A stretch of DNA of 64,000 nt, taken from NCBI RefSeq assembly GCF_963674565.1, contig NZ_OY771430.1, positions 5,928,994 to 5,992,993 on the forward strand. The letters are read 5' to 3'. Every line of letters begins with the position of its first letter. Position 1 is the first letter of the stretch. This DNA comes from an uncultured Carboxylicivirga sp. (GTDB lineage Bacteria > Bacteroidota > Bacteroidia > Bacteroidales > Marinilabiliaceae). This document shows, piece after piece, positions 34,207-43,333 of this stretch. The notes under the pieces were generated by a model. The model did not search any database. It saw nothing but the letters and a program-made list of their open reading frames with translations, and was not told the DNA's origin. A program made the translations under genes and the position numbers.

Positions 34207-34689
34207 TTATGATCTGCTTAACCAGGCTTTTAGCATCCACATCACTTTCTCCTGTTGACTAATATAGTCCGTTAGTAATGTTAAAGTACCTTCATCTTCA
34301 GCTTCCTGAGCAACAGGCAAAATGCCTTTTTCTAATCGAACAAGGGTAGCAAGATTTTCCAAAGTATTTTGCATGCATTCTACTCCGTTGGATACGTTCT
34401 TTTGTTCTGCAATTTCACTGTTGATGATGTAATCATTAAAAGTGTGAAGCGGAGTTCCTCCTAAAGTTAATATTCGCTCTGCAATCTCATCTATCTTAAG
34501 TACAGCATCATCGTACAATTCTTCAAATTTTGTATGAAGTTCAAAGAATTTTTCTCCTTTTACATTCCAGTGAAAACCTCTCAGATTCTGATAGTATAAC
34601 TGGTAGTTTGCCAAAAGTCCGTTTAATTTATTTGTTAGATCTATGCTTTGTTCAGTTTTCATTCCAAGTAGTTCATTCATTGTTTTCAT
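34207..34689 (-). CDS. dps: Dps-family DNA-protection/ferritin-like protein
   Basis: 160 residues. The ferroxidase site at the subunit interface is recognisable: LRGFHWNVKGEKFFELHTKFEELYDD followed by KIDEIAERIL, with the two His and the acidic D/E residues in place. Dps forms 12-subunit shells that oxidise iron with H2O2 and shield DNA. It is transcribed away from oxyR, sharing a 129-base promoter region, so peroxide control by OxyR is very likely. Confidence 0.95.
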   Translation of the reverse strand: MKTMNELLGMKTEQSIDLTNKLNGLLANYQLYYQNLRGFHWNVKGEKFFELHTKFEELYDDAVLKIDEIAERILTLGGTPLHTFNDYIINSEIAEQKNVSNGVECMQNTLENLATLVRLEKGILPVAQEAEDEGTLTLLTDYISQQEKVMWMLKAWLSRS

Positions 34690-34735
34690 GATATTGTGTT
34701 TTAATTGTTTATATATCTTGTTTCATTTTGTATTA

Positions 34736-34767
34736 CAAATGTATCAAGTTATATATCATCAATCAAA
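34736..34767 (-). promoter_or_regulatory. dps promoter
   Basis: TTTG (34767-34764), a 20-base spacer and TACATTTG (34743-34736) on the minus strand, a full match to the Bacteroidetes promoter. The start lies about 55 bases upstream of the dps ATG. Confidence 0.8.
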
Positions 34768-34798
34768 TAGATAATTTTTATATTTGCATCGATGATAT
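34753..34798. promoter_or_regulatory. possible OxyR site between dps and oxyR
   Basis: An 8-base inverted repeat, ATATCATC (34753-34760) and GATGATAT (34791-34798), brackets the dps -33 box and the oxyR -7 box. The AATAGATAATTTT core between is AT-rich, as in OxyR sites. Position, not motif strength, is the main argument. Confidence 0.4.
34779..34786 (+). promoter_or_regulatory. -7 element of oxyR
   Basis: TATATTTG, exact TAnnTTTG match, 32 bases before the oxyR ATG; the -33 box is poor, as expected of a regulated promoter. Confidence 0.55.
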
Positions 34799-34818
34799 TT
34801 ATATAAATTGAAATTCAA

Positions 34819-35766
34819 ATGCTTGGACTTAATCTTCAACAGATAGAATATTTAGTAGCTGTAGATAATTACAAACAATTTACGGTTGCAGCTGAAAAAT
34901 GCTTTGTTACACAGCCTACTTTAAGTATGCAGATTAAGAAGGCGGAAGAACAATTGGGAATTGTAATATTCGACCGATCGAAACAACCCATCGTTACAAC
35001 GCTCTTGGGTAAGAAGATTGTAGATCAGGCTCGTAAGATCTTAAGTGAATACAACCGGATGGAGGAAATTGTTCGTGAAGAGTCGGGCAGGATAGAGGGT
35101 GATCTTACAGTTGGCATCATTCCTTCACTGGCTCCATACCTGTTGCCCCGATTTGTGGGGGCCTTTAAACGTGATAATCCATTAGTAACTGTTTCGTTTA
35201 AAGAAATGGTAACTGAGAGGTGTGTTGAAGAACTTGAACATGATTTACTGGATGCGGCTATTCTGGTAACGCCATTACACGAACATGGTATTGTTGAACA
35301 GCCTCTTTTTTATGAGGATATATTGATTTATGCCCATCCTGATCATGCCTTATATAGCAAAGGGCATTTAAAAACTGAGATGCTCGATTCGGATGGTTTA
35401 TGGTTAATGGATGAAGGACATTGCTTTCGCTCACAGGTTCTCAACCTTTGTGAAGTGAAAGATGAAATGCGAAAAGATATGCCGGTTAATTTCGAGAGTG
35501 GATCGCTCGATACGATACGTAAACTGGTAGATGCTGAAGGAGGATATACTTTACTCCCCGGCCTGGCTGCAGAAGAGTTACCTTTTGAGATGCATCGAAA
35601 TATCAAAGAATTTGAATTGCCTGTGCCGGTTCGCGAGGTTAGTCTGGTTTATTCCCGTTCATTTTATAAAAAAATATTACTCGAAAGACTTATTGAATCA
35701 GTTAAACAGCAAGTGCCTGAAGAGATGCTGGATAAATCAAGAGGATTGGTGGTTGAATGGCGTTAA
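34819..35766 (+). CDS. oxyR: OxyR, peroxide-sensing LysR-type regulator
   Basis: 315 residues. LysR helix-turn-helix (NLQQIEYLVAVDNYKQFTVAAEKCFVTQPTLSMQIKKAEEQLG) and periplasmic-binding-like sensor domain. The sensor holds the redox pair of OxyR with exact spacing: GHCFRSQVLNLC (C202-x8-C211), equal to C199/C208 of E. coli. H2O2 forms a disulfide between them and switches the protein to activator. It lies divergent to dps. Its TAA overlaps the TAA of the converging gene in TTAA. Confidence 0.94.
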   Translation: MLGLNLQQIEYLVAVDNYKQFTVAAEKCFVTQPTLSMQIKKAEEQLGIVIFDRSKQPIVTTLLGKKIVDQARKILSEYNRMEEIVREESGRIEGDLTVGIIPSLAPYLLPRFVGAFKRDNPLVTVSFKEMVTERCVEELEHDLLDAAILVTPLHEHGIVEQPLFYEDILIYAHPDHALYSKGHLKTEMLDSDGLWLMDEGHCFRSQVLNLCEVKDEMRKDMPVNFESGSLDTIRKLVDAEGGYTLLPGLAAEELPFEMHRNIKEFELPVPVREVSLVYSRSFYKKILLERLIESVKQQVPEEMLDKSRGLVVEWR

Positions 35767-37817
35767 TCATGCATTATATGTTGGAATAACAGCTTTGATT
35801 CTTCCTCTTCTATAGCTTTAGGAAATAGGATGTTATGACTGTCGATTGAAATAGGAAGTCTTTGTAAAAATGCTAATGCACGTAGCATTGCCAGGTATTT
35901 GTTATTCTCTTTTGAATAATTTTGAACGTTCAGTTTTTGCCTGATCTCTGATGGTAATTGTGATAAACGTGTTGCAACCGGATCAGTGAAACTGGTAATT
36001 GTAATCCTTATAGAATCGCCATTATTTATAATATCAGCATTTACTAATCGCTGTTTACCAAATTGGGTTAGTGGAAGTTCGAATTCTCTTTCTATGTTTT
36101 TATAATGTTGAGGTTTGCTATTTATAGCAATGGTAGGTTGAATAATGATTTCAATATCAATTGATGGCAAAGAATCATTAAGGACATCATTAATAAAGTC
36201 CTTTTTTATAGAAAATTCATCAGGATTAAAATAGTGTTTCAGCTGAATGGTATCAACTTTTATTGCTGATGGTTCAGGTGTTTTTATTACTGGAGAAGAG
36301 ACTGTATTTGCCAGTAATTGTATTTCGTCGCGTTGTGCTCCAAGCAGACTGTACGAGGCCGATAGTAAGTCTATTTTAACCTCATTGGGCTTGATTGAAT
36401 CCGGAAATACCAGGTCCTGACTGGCTATGTTAAACCAAACACCATCAGCAAAATAATAAATGCTATCTTTCTTTTTCCAGCTTTGAGGATTCGGGCCAAG
36501 CAAAGCTTCCATCTTCTCAATTTTGCGTTGAGCGTTATCTAATTGCTTGTATTCTTTGGCAACTTTGTCTTCCAGTTCTTTTATTCTAACTGCCTTCTTG
36601 GTCAGATTGGTTAAATGAGAATCAATCAATGTTCGACGATAATTGATAGCAGTTTCCGAAACGGGTTCCATTTTTTGTAAACTGTCAATCTCAAGTCCCA
36701 GTTTCTCCAATCTACTTTCCATATCGTTTTTGCTTTGATACTCTTTTTCAAGAATAGCCAGAAGTGATCCTTCTGATTTTAGATCAAATAATGGTTTATC
36801 AATCAGTTCCTCTTGTAATTGTTTAATTCTGTCGATATATGAAATTCCCTTACTTTCGGTGGCATCAGGAGATAACGTTTTTGTTTTAGAATCAGAAAAC
36901 AAATGATAACTCTTGTTTTTGCATGTAATAACTACTAAAGGTTTAAATGTTGAGTCCAAACCCCATAATGAGAAATGAAAAGCTTTCCCATCATCATCGG
37001 ATAATTTAATGACTGTACTGCATATGTCTTTCGGAATCACCATATTATTGTGAGCAACTACCTCATAAGTAAACAGTCCAATTGCTTTTCCATACCAGGA
37101 CTTGTTTGATCCATCCGGATGAGGTTCAGTCTCATATAGCAAACCTGCTGTTCCGCTCCCTTCCCCGGCAGCCAGCATCAGTAAATGATCAAACTTATTG
37201 ACTGGATTAATAAGTTTAAAGTAATCCTTACTGCGATTCTCAATGGTTCTGTTCAACTCAATTCGCCATTGATTCATTGCGTGTTGCTGAGTTTTGGGTT
37301 CAAGTTTAAAATCATTCAGTTTTTGCAGTTTAATCTTGAGAGGTAGAGATGGATGAATGATTGTAAAAAGAATTTCATCCATCTTTTTATCCTTCATTTT
37401 AGAAGGTAAATTTTTGGAGAGTTTTGTTTTAAATATGAGATAAAGCTTATCTGCATATTGATCGTTGTTTACAATGGTTTTTAATTGCTCGTTTAACTCA
37501 TAAAGTGCCAAAAGGGTGGCGGTTTCTGCTATTAAACCCGGATCAGTCAATGCTATTCCTGACCAATCGATTTGCAACGAGTCAGGGTTGTTTATCTGGT
37601 AATATTCAATTGCATTGTAGTCAACATTTGATTTATATGCATTATATTGAATGAAACTTTCCTTGTTAAATAAAAAGTACTGCTGCAAGTTGTGATAAAG
37701 AACAGGTGTTTTTTGAACGATGCGATAAAGATATGCTCTTTGTTGAGGATTAAAGGATTGTGCAAAAATTGAATTGCACATCAGAACAAGCAGAAGCAAA
37801 AAGAATAATCGATGCAT
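35763..37817 (-). CDS. exported coiled-coil protein of unknown function
   Basis: 684 residues with a clear signal peptide (1-19, ...SIFAQ). Residues 20-340 are a mixed alpha/beta region including LLMLAAGEGSGTAGLLYETEPHPDG and VVAHNNMVIPKD. Residues about 340-475 are heptad-rich and charged, a probable coiled coil (IDRIKQLQEELIDK to AQRKIEKMEALLG). Residues 520-684 are strand-rich with ERTF-like pairs and end without a sorting signal. No family was recognised. It probably lies in the periplasm or on the surface. Confidence 0.6.
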   Translation of the reverse strand: MHRLFFLLLLVLMCNSIFAQSFNPQQRAYLYRIVQKTPVLYHNLQQYFLFNKESFIQYNAYKSNVDYNAIEYYQINNPDSLQIDWSGIALTDPGLIAETATLLALYELNEQLKTIVNNDQYADKLYLIFKTKLSKNLPSKMKDKKMDEILFTIIHPSLPLKIKLQKLNDFKLEPKTQQHAMNQWRIELNRTIENRSKDYFKLINPVNKFDHLLMLAAGEGSGTAGLLYETEPHPDGSNKSWYGKAIGLFTYEVVAHNNMVIPKDICSTVIKLSDDDGKAFHFSLWGLDSTFKPLVVITCKNKSYHLFSDSKTKTLSPDATESKGISYIDRIKQLQEELIDKPLFDLKSEGSLLAILEKEYQSKNDMESRLEKLGLEIDSLQKMEPVSETAINYRRTLIDSHLTNLTKKAVRIKELEDKVAKEYKQLDNAQRKIEKMEALLGPNPQSWKKKDSIYYFADGVWFNIASQDLVFPDSIKPNEVKIDLLSASYSLLGAQRDEIQLLANTVSSPVIKTPEPSAIKVDTIQLKHYFNPDEFSIKKDFINDVLNDSLPSIDIEIIIQPTIAINSKPQHYKNIEREFELPLTQFGKQRLVNADIINNGDSIRITITSFTDPVATRLSQLPSEIRQKLNVQNYSKENNKYLAMLRALAFLQRLPISIDSHNILFPKAIEEEESKLLFQHIMHD

Positions 37818-37870
37818 TCATTCCCGGGTTTGAAAATTGAAGATAGTATTTTTAACGGAATGTGAAAGCG

Positions 37871-37901
37871 TAAAAAATGCCACCTGTTCAGCTCAGGTGG
37901 C
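37871..37901 (-). terminator. ldhA terminator
   Basis: Perfect 8-bp arms (37879-37886 and 37894-37901) with ATTTTTTA following on the minus strand. Confidence 0.88.
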
Positions 37902-37928
37902 ATACTTAATCGATTTTTAAAATATTAT

Positions 37929-38960
37929 TTATTTGGATGCTGCCTTAGGAATAACATCATTGGCAGTTTTCCCATCTTTCAAAAATGTTTTAACGTTTTC
38001 AAAAGTTGTTTCGGCAATATTCATCACTGCTTCTTTGGTGAAAAAAGCCTGGTGGGCGGTAATCAATACATTTGGAAAAGTCTGTAATCTTACAAATTTA
38101 TCGTCCTGTATCACTGTTTCAGAATGATCTTCAAAAAATAATTCTTCTTCCTCTTCGTAAACGTCAAGGCCCAGATACCCAACTTTCCCCTTTTTTAAAC
38201 CATCAATAACAGCTTCTGTATCAATTAAAGGACCACGACTGGTATTAATAATCATTACTCCGGTTTTCATGGCTGCAATGGCATATTCATTAATCATATG
38301 AAAAGTCTCATAAGTCAATGGACAGTGTAATGAAATAACATCACTTTGTTTATAAATATCATGTAATTCTACATATTCAAGTCCTGCTTTTTGCAGCTTT
38401 TCGTTTGGAAACTTATCGTAAGCCAATATTTTGCAACCGAATCCTTTTACCAAATTGATAAATATCTCGCCAATTTTACCGGTACCGATAACACCAACTG
38501 TTTTCCCATGCAAATCAAAACCAAGCAGTCCGTCCAATGCAAAATTACCATCTCGAACACGTGTGTATGCTCTGTGGAATTTACGATTCAGACTTAAAAT
38601 CAACCCTAAAGAATGTTCAGCAATGGCATACGGCGAGTATGCAGGAACTCTAACCACGTTTATGCCATGTTGCTGTGCTGCTTCTATATCCACATTGTTA
38701 AAGCCGGCACAACGCAAAGCAATCTGTTTAACGCCATTGGCTTTTAAACCTTTAATTATTTCTTCATCAACCGTATCATTTACAAATACACAAACAGCAT
38801 CAAAGCCTTTGGTTAATGGAATGGTATTATTATAAAGTCGGGCTTCGTAATAGGTTAATTCGTATTGGTATTTAGAATTTAGCTCATTAAATGAATCAAC
38901 AACCCATTTGCGGCTGCTGAATACTGCCATTTTTATTTTCTTTGTCTTGTTGTCTTCCAT
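37929..38960 (-). CDS. ldhA: D-lactate dehydrogenase-like 2-hydroxyacid dehydrogenase
   Basis: 343 residues. NAD-binding motif VGVIGTGKIGEIFINL, preceding VPAYSPYAIAEHSLGLIL, the catalytic Arg in INTSRGPLIDTEAVIDGL, the Glu in LDVYEEEEELF and the His in LITAHQAFFTKEA. The phrase NVVRVPAYSPYAIAEH and the extended acidic loop are typical of the fermentative LdhA branch, which reduces pyruvate to D-lactate and regenerates NAD. Single gene with its own terminator. Confidence 0.9.
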   Translation of the reverse strand: MEDNKTKKIKMAVFSSRKWVVDSFNELNSKYQYELTYYEARLYNNTIPLTKGFDAVCVFVNDTVDEEIIKGLKANGVKQIALRCAGFNNVDIEAAQQHGINVVRVPAYSPYAIAEHSLGLILSLNRKFHRAYTRVRDGNFALDGLLGFDLHGKTVGVIGTGKIGEIFINLVKGFGCKILAYDKFPNEKLQKAGLEYVELHDIYKQSDVISLHCPLTYETFHMINEYAIAAMKTGVMIINTSRGPLIDTEAVIDGLKKGKVGYLGLDVYEEEEELFFEDHSETVIQDDKFVRLQTFPNVLITAHQAFFTKEAVMNIAETTFENVKTFLKDGKTANDVIPKAASK

Positions 38961-39035
38961 ATTATCAATAATTCGGTAATGTTTTTTATCCCGAAGGAGT
39001 TGGTTTAATTATAACAATCAAAGGTGTGAATCGAT

Positions 39036-40244
39036 TTATATTTCACCAGCTTTTTTCAATGATATTCTTGAAATAAGCGGACCTGATATTTCATGGATTA
39101 ATGCTGCCCCAATAACTACACCTATAATGGTTGAAGCTAAGTTGCTATATTCAGGATCTTTAGTCAGAAGTATAGAAAGTCCAATAACAATACCTCCCTG
39201 AGGGATTAATCCTCCCGCTGCAAATCTCTTGACTTTAGCATCTATTTTCATGAAGGAGGACGCAAAGAATATACCACCAAATTTACCGATAGCCCTTGCA
39301 ATAATATAAATTGCAATGATGGAAACACTTCCGGCCACAGATGACAGTTGAAGATGCAATCCGGATAAGGAAAAGAATATTACAAAAATTAATTCATCAG
39401 TGTAGCGTTCAATTAATTTGAATATTTTACCTGCCATCGGATTAAAATTGATAGTGACAGCACCTAATGCCATTGTTGCCAACAACGATTCGAATCCAAA
39501 ATATTCCGAAATACCATAGGTAAGTAATATTTGCCCAAAGGTTAAAACAATGAGTGATCCTTCTGTTTCTTTTTTAACTAGTTTAACAATGGCAATAAAT
39601 AGAATGCCAACCAAAGCTCCTATTAGAAGTGCAAAACCAATATCAATGCCCATTTCAATTAGTTTATGCCCAAGCTGAATATCATTATTGCCTAAAAAAT
39701 AAGGTGCGAAAGCAGCAACTAAGGTATAAATGATGATTCCAACCAGGTCGTCGAAAGCAGCTATTTGTAACATGGCGCTGCTTACTGGTCCTTTTGCTTT
39801 GTATTCGTGTATAACAGCCAGTGTGGCAGATGGATCTGTTGGGGCGGCTAATGATGCCAATAATAAACTGACGGCAATTATAATGTAAAAAGATGTATAC
39901 AGATTAGTGAAAAAATATAGCCAGCCAAGCAAAAACAGAAATACGGAAAGGAAAGCGAATAACGATTCACTAACTGTTAACCATATTATAGATTTGCCGG
40001 TCGCTTTTAAATTAGCTGACGACAAACTGCCCCCAATTGAGAATGTTATAAAAGCAAGGGCAATGGTTAGAAGGGGATCAGTTTGTGCTACAAATTCGTT
40101 GTGCATAATACCTGTGACATCAGGATTTAACAGTATTCCTGCTAAAATATAGCCCGAAATTTTAGGTAGCTTTATTTTTTCGGCTAATTCACCAAGTATA
40201 AAACCTGTAAATACAAGAATGCCAATACTTAGAATGATATTCAT
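39036..40244 (-). CDS. CPA2-type cation:proton antiporter
   Basis: 402 residues, about 12-13 membrane helices. The Na+/H+ exchanger core has FILGELAEKIKLPKISGYILAGILLNPD at the start, AAPTDPSATLAVIHEYKAKG (paired with the ion-binding Asp region AAFDDLVGIIIY) and GLIPQGGIVIGLSIL. No regulatory RCK or TrkA-N domain is attached. It exchanges Na+ or K+ for protons at the inner membrane; ion choice is unknown. Confidence 0.88.
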   Translation of the reverse strand: MNIILSIGILVFTGFILGELAEKIKLPKISGYILAGILLNPDVTGIMHNEFVAQTDPLLTIALAFITFSIGGSLSSANLKATGKSIIWLTVSESLFAFLSVFLFLLGWLYFFTNLYTSFYIIIAVSLLLASLAAPTDPSATLAVIHEYKAKGPVSSAMLQIAAFDDLVGIIIYTLVAAFAPYFLGNNDIQLGHKLIEMGIDIGFALLIGALVGILFIAIVKLVKKETEGSLIVLTFGQILLTYGISEYFGFESLLATMALGAVTINFNPMAGKIFKLIERYTDELIFVIFFSLSGLHLQLSSVAGSVSIIAIYIIARAIGKFGGIFFASSFMKIDAKVKRFAAGGLIPQGGIVIGLSILLTKDPEYSNLASTIIGVVIGAALIHEISGPLISRISLKKAGEI

Positions 40245-40424
40245 AAGCTATGTGTTTTCTTAAATTAAGATGACCAAGATTTAGTGGTCAATTAAAAACT
40301 GCGGGGTAATGACTTTACCATTATAACAGTTTTCTACTAAAGGTGATTCAAAATTAAAGGGCTTTCTAGTCTTATCAAATTTAAAACTGTTAAACTTTCT
40401 TTAAACAGTGTCTGGTTTCTTTGA

Positions 40425-41054
40425 TTAATCATTCAGTCCTTTACCTTTTAATATATGAGGAATGTATTTTTCAATTCGGGCCAATCGGGTTTTTGATTGT
40501 TTTGCATGTGAAAAATGGAGTAAATACGCTTTTTGACGGCCTGGAGTAAGGTTCTCGAAAGCAATTTTCAATTTAGGGAAATCATCTAGTTTAAGTTGAA
40601 ACTCTTCGGGTATTTCAATGTTATTGGATTGACTGAAATTAACCTTCAATCCGGCTTTTTCCACTTCAATTGCTTCAAATATAGTTGCTTTAATGTAGTC
40701 TTCAATTTTTATGATATCATCAACATTGGTAAATCTAAACTGACGAACAGCTTGCGAATTTTCTCCGGGAGCGACTAATAATTTCTCTTCATCTTTAAGC
40801 AGGCTTCCTTTGAAAAAACTGATACAGCAAAATTCTTTAAATGCAGCTATCATCAGAATGTTTTTTTTCTGATAAGTGTAACAAGGCATGCTCCATTTGT
40901 GATCTTCGGTAAGGCCGCAATTAAGCACAATCATTCGCAGTTGATCTAGTTCGTTCCTCCATTTATGCACCTTACATTCAGGAGTAGCTACCTTTGAACA
41001 TCTGCCACAACCTTCCAATAAATATAGATCGACTTTTGGATTTAGTGCATTCAT
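40425..41054 (-). CDS. YdeI/OmpD-associated-like protein (DUF1801 fold)
   Basis: 209 residues. DUF1801-like domain (about 30-140: WSMPCYTYQKKNILMIAAFKEFCCISFFKG) and the YdeI C-terminal helix pair (LTPGRQKAYLLHFSHAKQSKTRLARIEKY). An N-terminal cysteine set (CGRCSKVATPEC) could bind a metal. Soluble and cytoplasmic; the family's function is not established. Confidence 0.82.
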   Translation of the reverse strand: MNALNPKVDLYLLEGCGRCSKVATPECKVHKWRNELDQLRMIVLNCGLTEDHKWSMPCYTYQKKNILMIAAFKEFCCISFFKGSLLKDEEKLLVAPGENSQAVRQFRFTNVDDIIKIEDYIKATIFEAIEVEKAGLKVNFSQSNNIEIPEEFQLKLDDFPKLKIAFENLTPGRQKAYLLHFSHAKQSKTRLARIEKYIPHILKGKGLND

Positions 41055-41103
41055 GATTTTTGTTTTTCTTCAATAACCCTAAAGTTGTGCTTTTGTTTCT
41101 GTA

Positions 41104-41700
41104 TTAATCAAATACTAAATCATTGTAGCAGTCTGCTTTCTCATTCCAGATAAATAATTTGGTTCTGGATTCATAGATATTAGAAACTACTATTCCATTG
41201 TTGTTAATAAAATAAGTAGTATCGATAGCTTCCAGTTCTTTTTCCGTTTCAGTATCTAAATCGAAAACAGCATATTGCCCGCTATTATTTTCTGATAAAA
41301 ATGAACTCTTATCAAGACAATAAATTTGGAAGGTGTTATCTGTGACATGAAAAGAAAACACATAATGATTTAATGAATCCTTTATTAGAACCAATGAATA
41401 ATCAAGAATCGAATCGTTATTAAAGTAACCAGAAGTAAAATAGGGTAATTTCTTTTGGGATTTGCTTGTGAAAAATTCTTTATCATATTCCCCTTCTTTT
41501 GGAATATGAAGACTATCTAATTTGTTATCAATAAAGGATATTAATTTGTCAGGGATTATATTATCGTCATTTATAGGTGGAGTCTCAGTGCTTTCTGAAA
41601 TGGTTATGTTTACAGACTTTGTATTATCTTTTCTGGGTCGATTATGACAACTTACTATCAGAATGAAGATAATTAAAACTGAGATTGATAATTTAATCAT
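41104..41700 (-). CDS. lipoprotein of unknown function
   Basis: 198 residues. Signal peptide with lipobox LIVSC (C18). The remainder is polar and strand-rich (KLPYFTSGYFNNDSILDYSLVLIKD, a pattern seen in small periplasmic proteins that follow propeller or FG-GAP-like sequences). No family was recognised. It lies alone, 49 bases downstream of the YdeI-like gene's start region on the same strand. Confidence 0.65.
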   Translation of the reverse strand: MIKLSISVLIIFILIVSCHNRPRKDNTKSVNITISESTETPPINDDNIIPDKLISFIDNKLDSLHIPKEGEYDKEFFTSKSQKKLPYFTSGYFNNDSILDYSLVLIKDSLNHYVFSFHVTDNTFQIYCLDKSSFLSENNSGQYAVFDLDTETEKELEAIDTTYFINNNGIVVSNIYESRTKLFIWNEKADCYNDLVFD

Positions 41701-41823
41701 AACTCATAGAAAAAGTTTATCTGTTAAGTTTTAAGTTCATCCAAGTGAATAATACAAAAATAGCACAAAGAATATGTTATGCTAATAATTGTCTGGTTGT
41801 TTCGTGAAAGAAATACCTCGATA

Positions 41824-41872
41824 ATAAAAAAAAGCTTACCTAAAATTGAGCAATGCTCGCGTAGGTAAGCTT
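41824..41872 (-). terminator. GH43 terminator
   Basis: Perfect 10-bp arms (41832-41841 and 41863-41872) with an inner GAGC/GCTC hairpin in the loop, followed on the minus strand by TTTTTTTT. Confidence 0.9.
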
Positions 41873-41901
41873 ATGGTATTATTAATTAACTATCTAAAAG
41901 C

Positions 41902-42906
41902 CTAATCAGCCAGTTCCTGCCCAAAGTCAGGAAATCCTTTTTCGTCCCATGTAAATGTACGGGCGCGTGTGTGACGGTTAACGTCAGCCAATTCCCATCC
42001 TCTGATGTCTTTGTAAACCCTTGAATGGTAAATTAAAACATCTGTTTTTCCATCCTCGGCAACTGTAAACGAGTTATGGCCCGGTCCATAACGTCGAACG
42101 GCTTCATTGGTTGAGAAAACAGGTTTTTCAGATTTATTCCACGATTTAACATCGAGCAAATCTGCATTTTCAACGGCCCAAAGCAAGCCCATGCAATAAT
42201 TATGATTGGTTGCACTGGCCGAATATGTGACAAATATCTTTCCATTGCGTTTGATCACGGCTGGTCCTTCGTTCACATTGTGTTTACGCGTTTCCCATTC
42301 ATATTCAGGTTTGGTTATCACAATCTCCGGTCCCTTTAATTTTATGGGTGATTCCATTTCAGACAGCACCAAAGAAGAGTTTTCAGGTCCCATTGATTGT
42401 GCCCAAATCATATATCTTTTACCATTATGCTCAAAAACGGTAGCGTCTAACGAAAAAGATTCTCTTTGAGTCATGATTCTACCTTCTTCTTTCCATTCTC
42501 CCTGAGTTGGATCTTCCGATTCATTTGATAAGGCATATATTCTGATATTCCAAACATTTTCAGCATCTCCTGCAGCAAAGTAGATATACCATTTGCCATC
42601 TAATCGGTGTAGTTCCGGTGCCCAAATATGTGCTCCCATATTACCTGTTTCGTGTTTTCTCCAAATAACAACAGGCTCATTAACACCTAAATCATTTATT
42701 GTTTTCGATTTTATAATTTCAATTCGGTCATATTCAGGAGCGGTCGATATCATGAAATATTCACCGTTATCGCTGCGAACCACCCAGGGATCAGCTCTTT
42801 GTGGAACGATTGGGTTAATGTATTCAATTTTCTTTTCTTGCTGGCAGCAACCCGATGTTGCAATAATTAATACCAGGACCATTAAACTTGTAGTTAGCAA
42901 TTTCAT
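41902..42906 (-). CDS. glycoside hydrolase family 43 lipoprotein
   Basis: 334 residues. Lipobox ATSGC (C20), then a five-bladed propeller of GH43. The three catalytic acids are visible: base D39 in QRADPWVV, pKa modulator D154 in FSLDATVF and acid E213 in NEGPAV. W95 with H93 in GAHIWAPELH is also typical. GH43 enzymes remove arabinofuranose or xylose from plant or algal polymers. No SusC/SusD genes are nearby, so it is not part of a visible polysaccharide locus. Confidence 0.93.
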   Translation of the reverse strand: MKLLTTSLMVLVLIIATSGCCQQEKKIEYINPIVPQRADPWVVRSDNGEYFMISTAPEYDRIEIIKSKTINDLGVNEPVVIWRKHETGNMGAHIWAPELHRLDGKWYIYFAAGDAENVWNIRIYALSNESEDPTQGEWKEEGRIMTQRESFSLDATVFEHNGKRYMIWAQSMGPENSSLVLSEMESPIKLKGPEIVITKPEYEWETRKHNVNEGPAVIKRNGKIFVTYSASATNHNYCMGLLWAVENADLLDVKSWNKSEKPVFSTNEAVRRYGPGHNSFTVAEDGKTDVLIYHSRVYKDIRGWELADVNRHTRARTFTWDEKGFPDFGQELAD

Positions 42907-43333
42907 ATGATTGTTGATCTAGTTTTCTATTATTGAACCTTTATTAGCTTTACAATTATTCCATTTATCCATCAAATATATTTGTATCGATTACGATTAA
43001 CCGTCAGGAATATTAAAAAAACTATCACAAAATTAACGGTACATACAATTCACTCCCTTTCTGAGAGTTTAAAACCATTAAATTTTGTACTTGCTAAGAT
43101 GTTTATATATCCTCAACTCGAGGTTCAATAATCGAGAAAAAAAGTGTACAAATTCATCAAACTAAATAATGGAAAAAGCCGGACTGGTAAGAGAATGAAT
43201 TAATATTCCCAATTTAATTCTTGAACAAGTTATATTATTAATGAGCAGAAATTGAGAAATCTTTAAAATCTGGTCATTTTAGAACGAGGTTCCATCATTA
43301 TTAGAAACTAATCTTTAGATGTACATCGGGTAA
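42907..43333. other. 427-base gap between GH43 and DUF3667 genes
   Basis: AT-rich; no plausible ORF. The GH43 promoter element is at 42973-42980. Nothing else was recognised. Confidence 0.6.
42973..42980 (-). promoter_or_regulatory. -7 element of GH43 gene
   Basis: TATATTTG on the minus strand, within the 12-base palindrome CAAATATATTTG, 67 bases upstream of the start. Confidence 0.45.
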
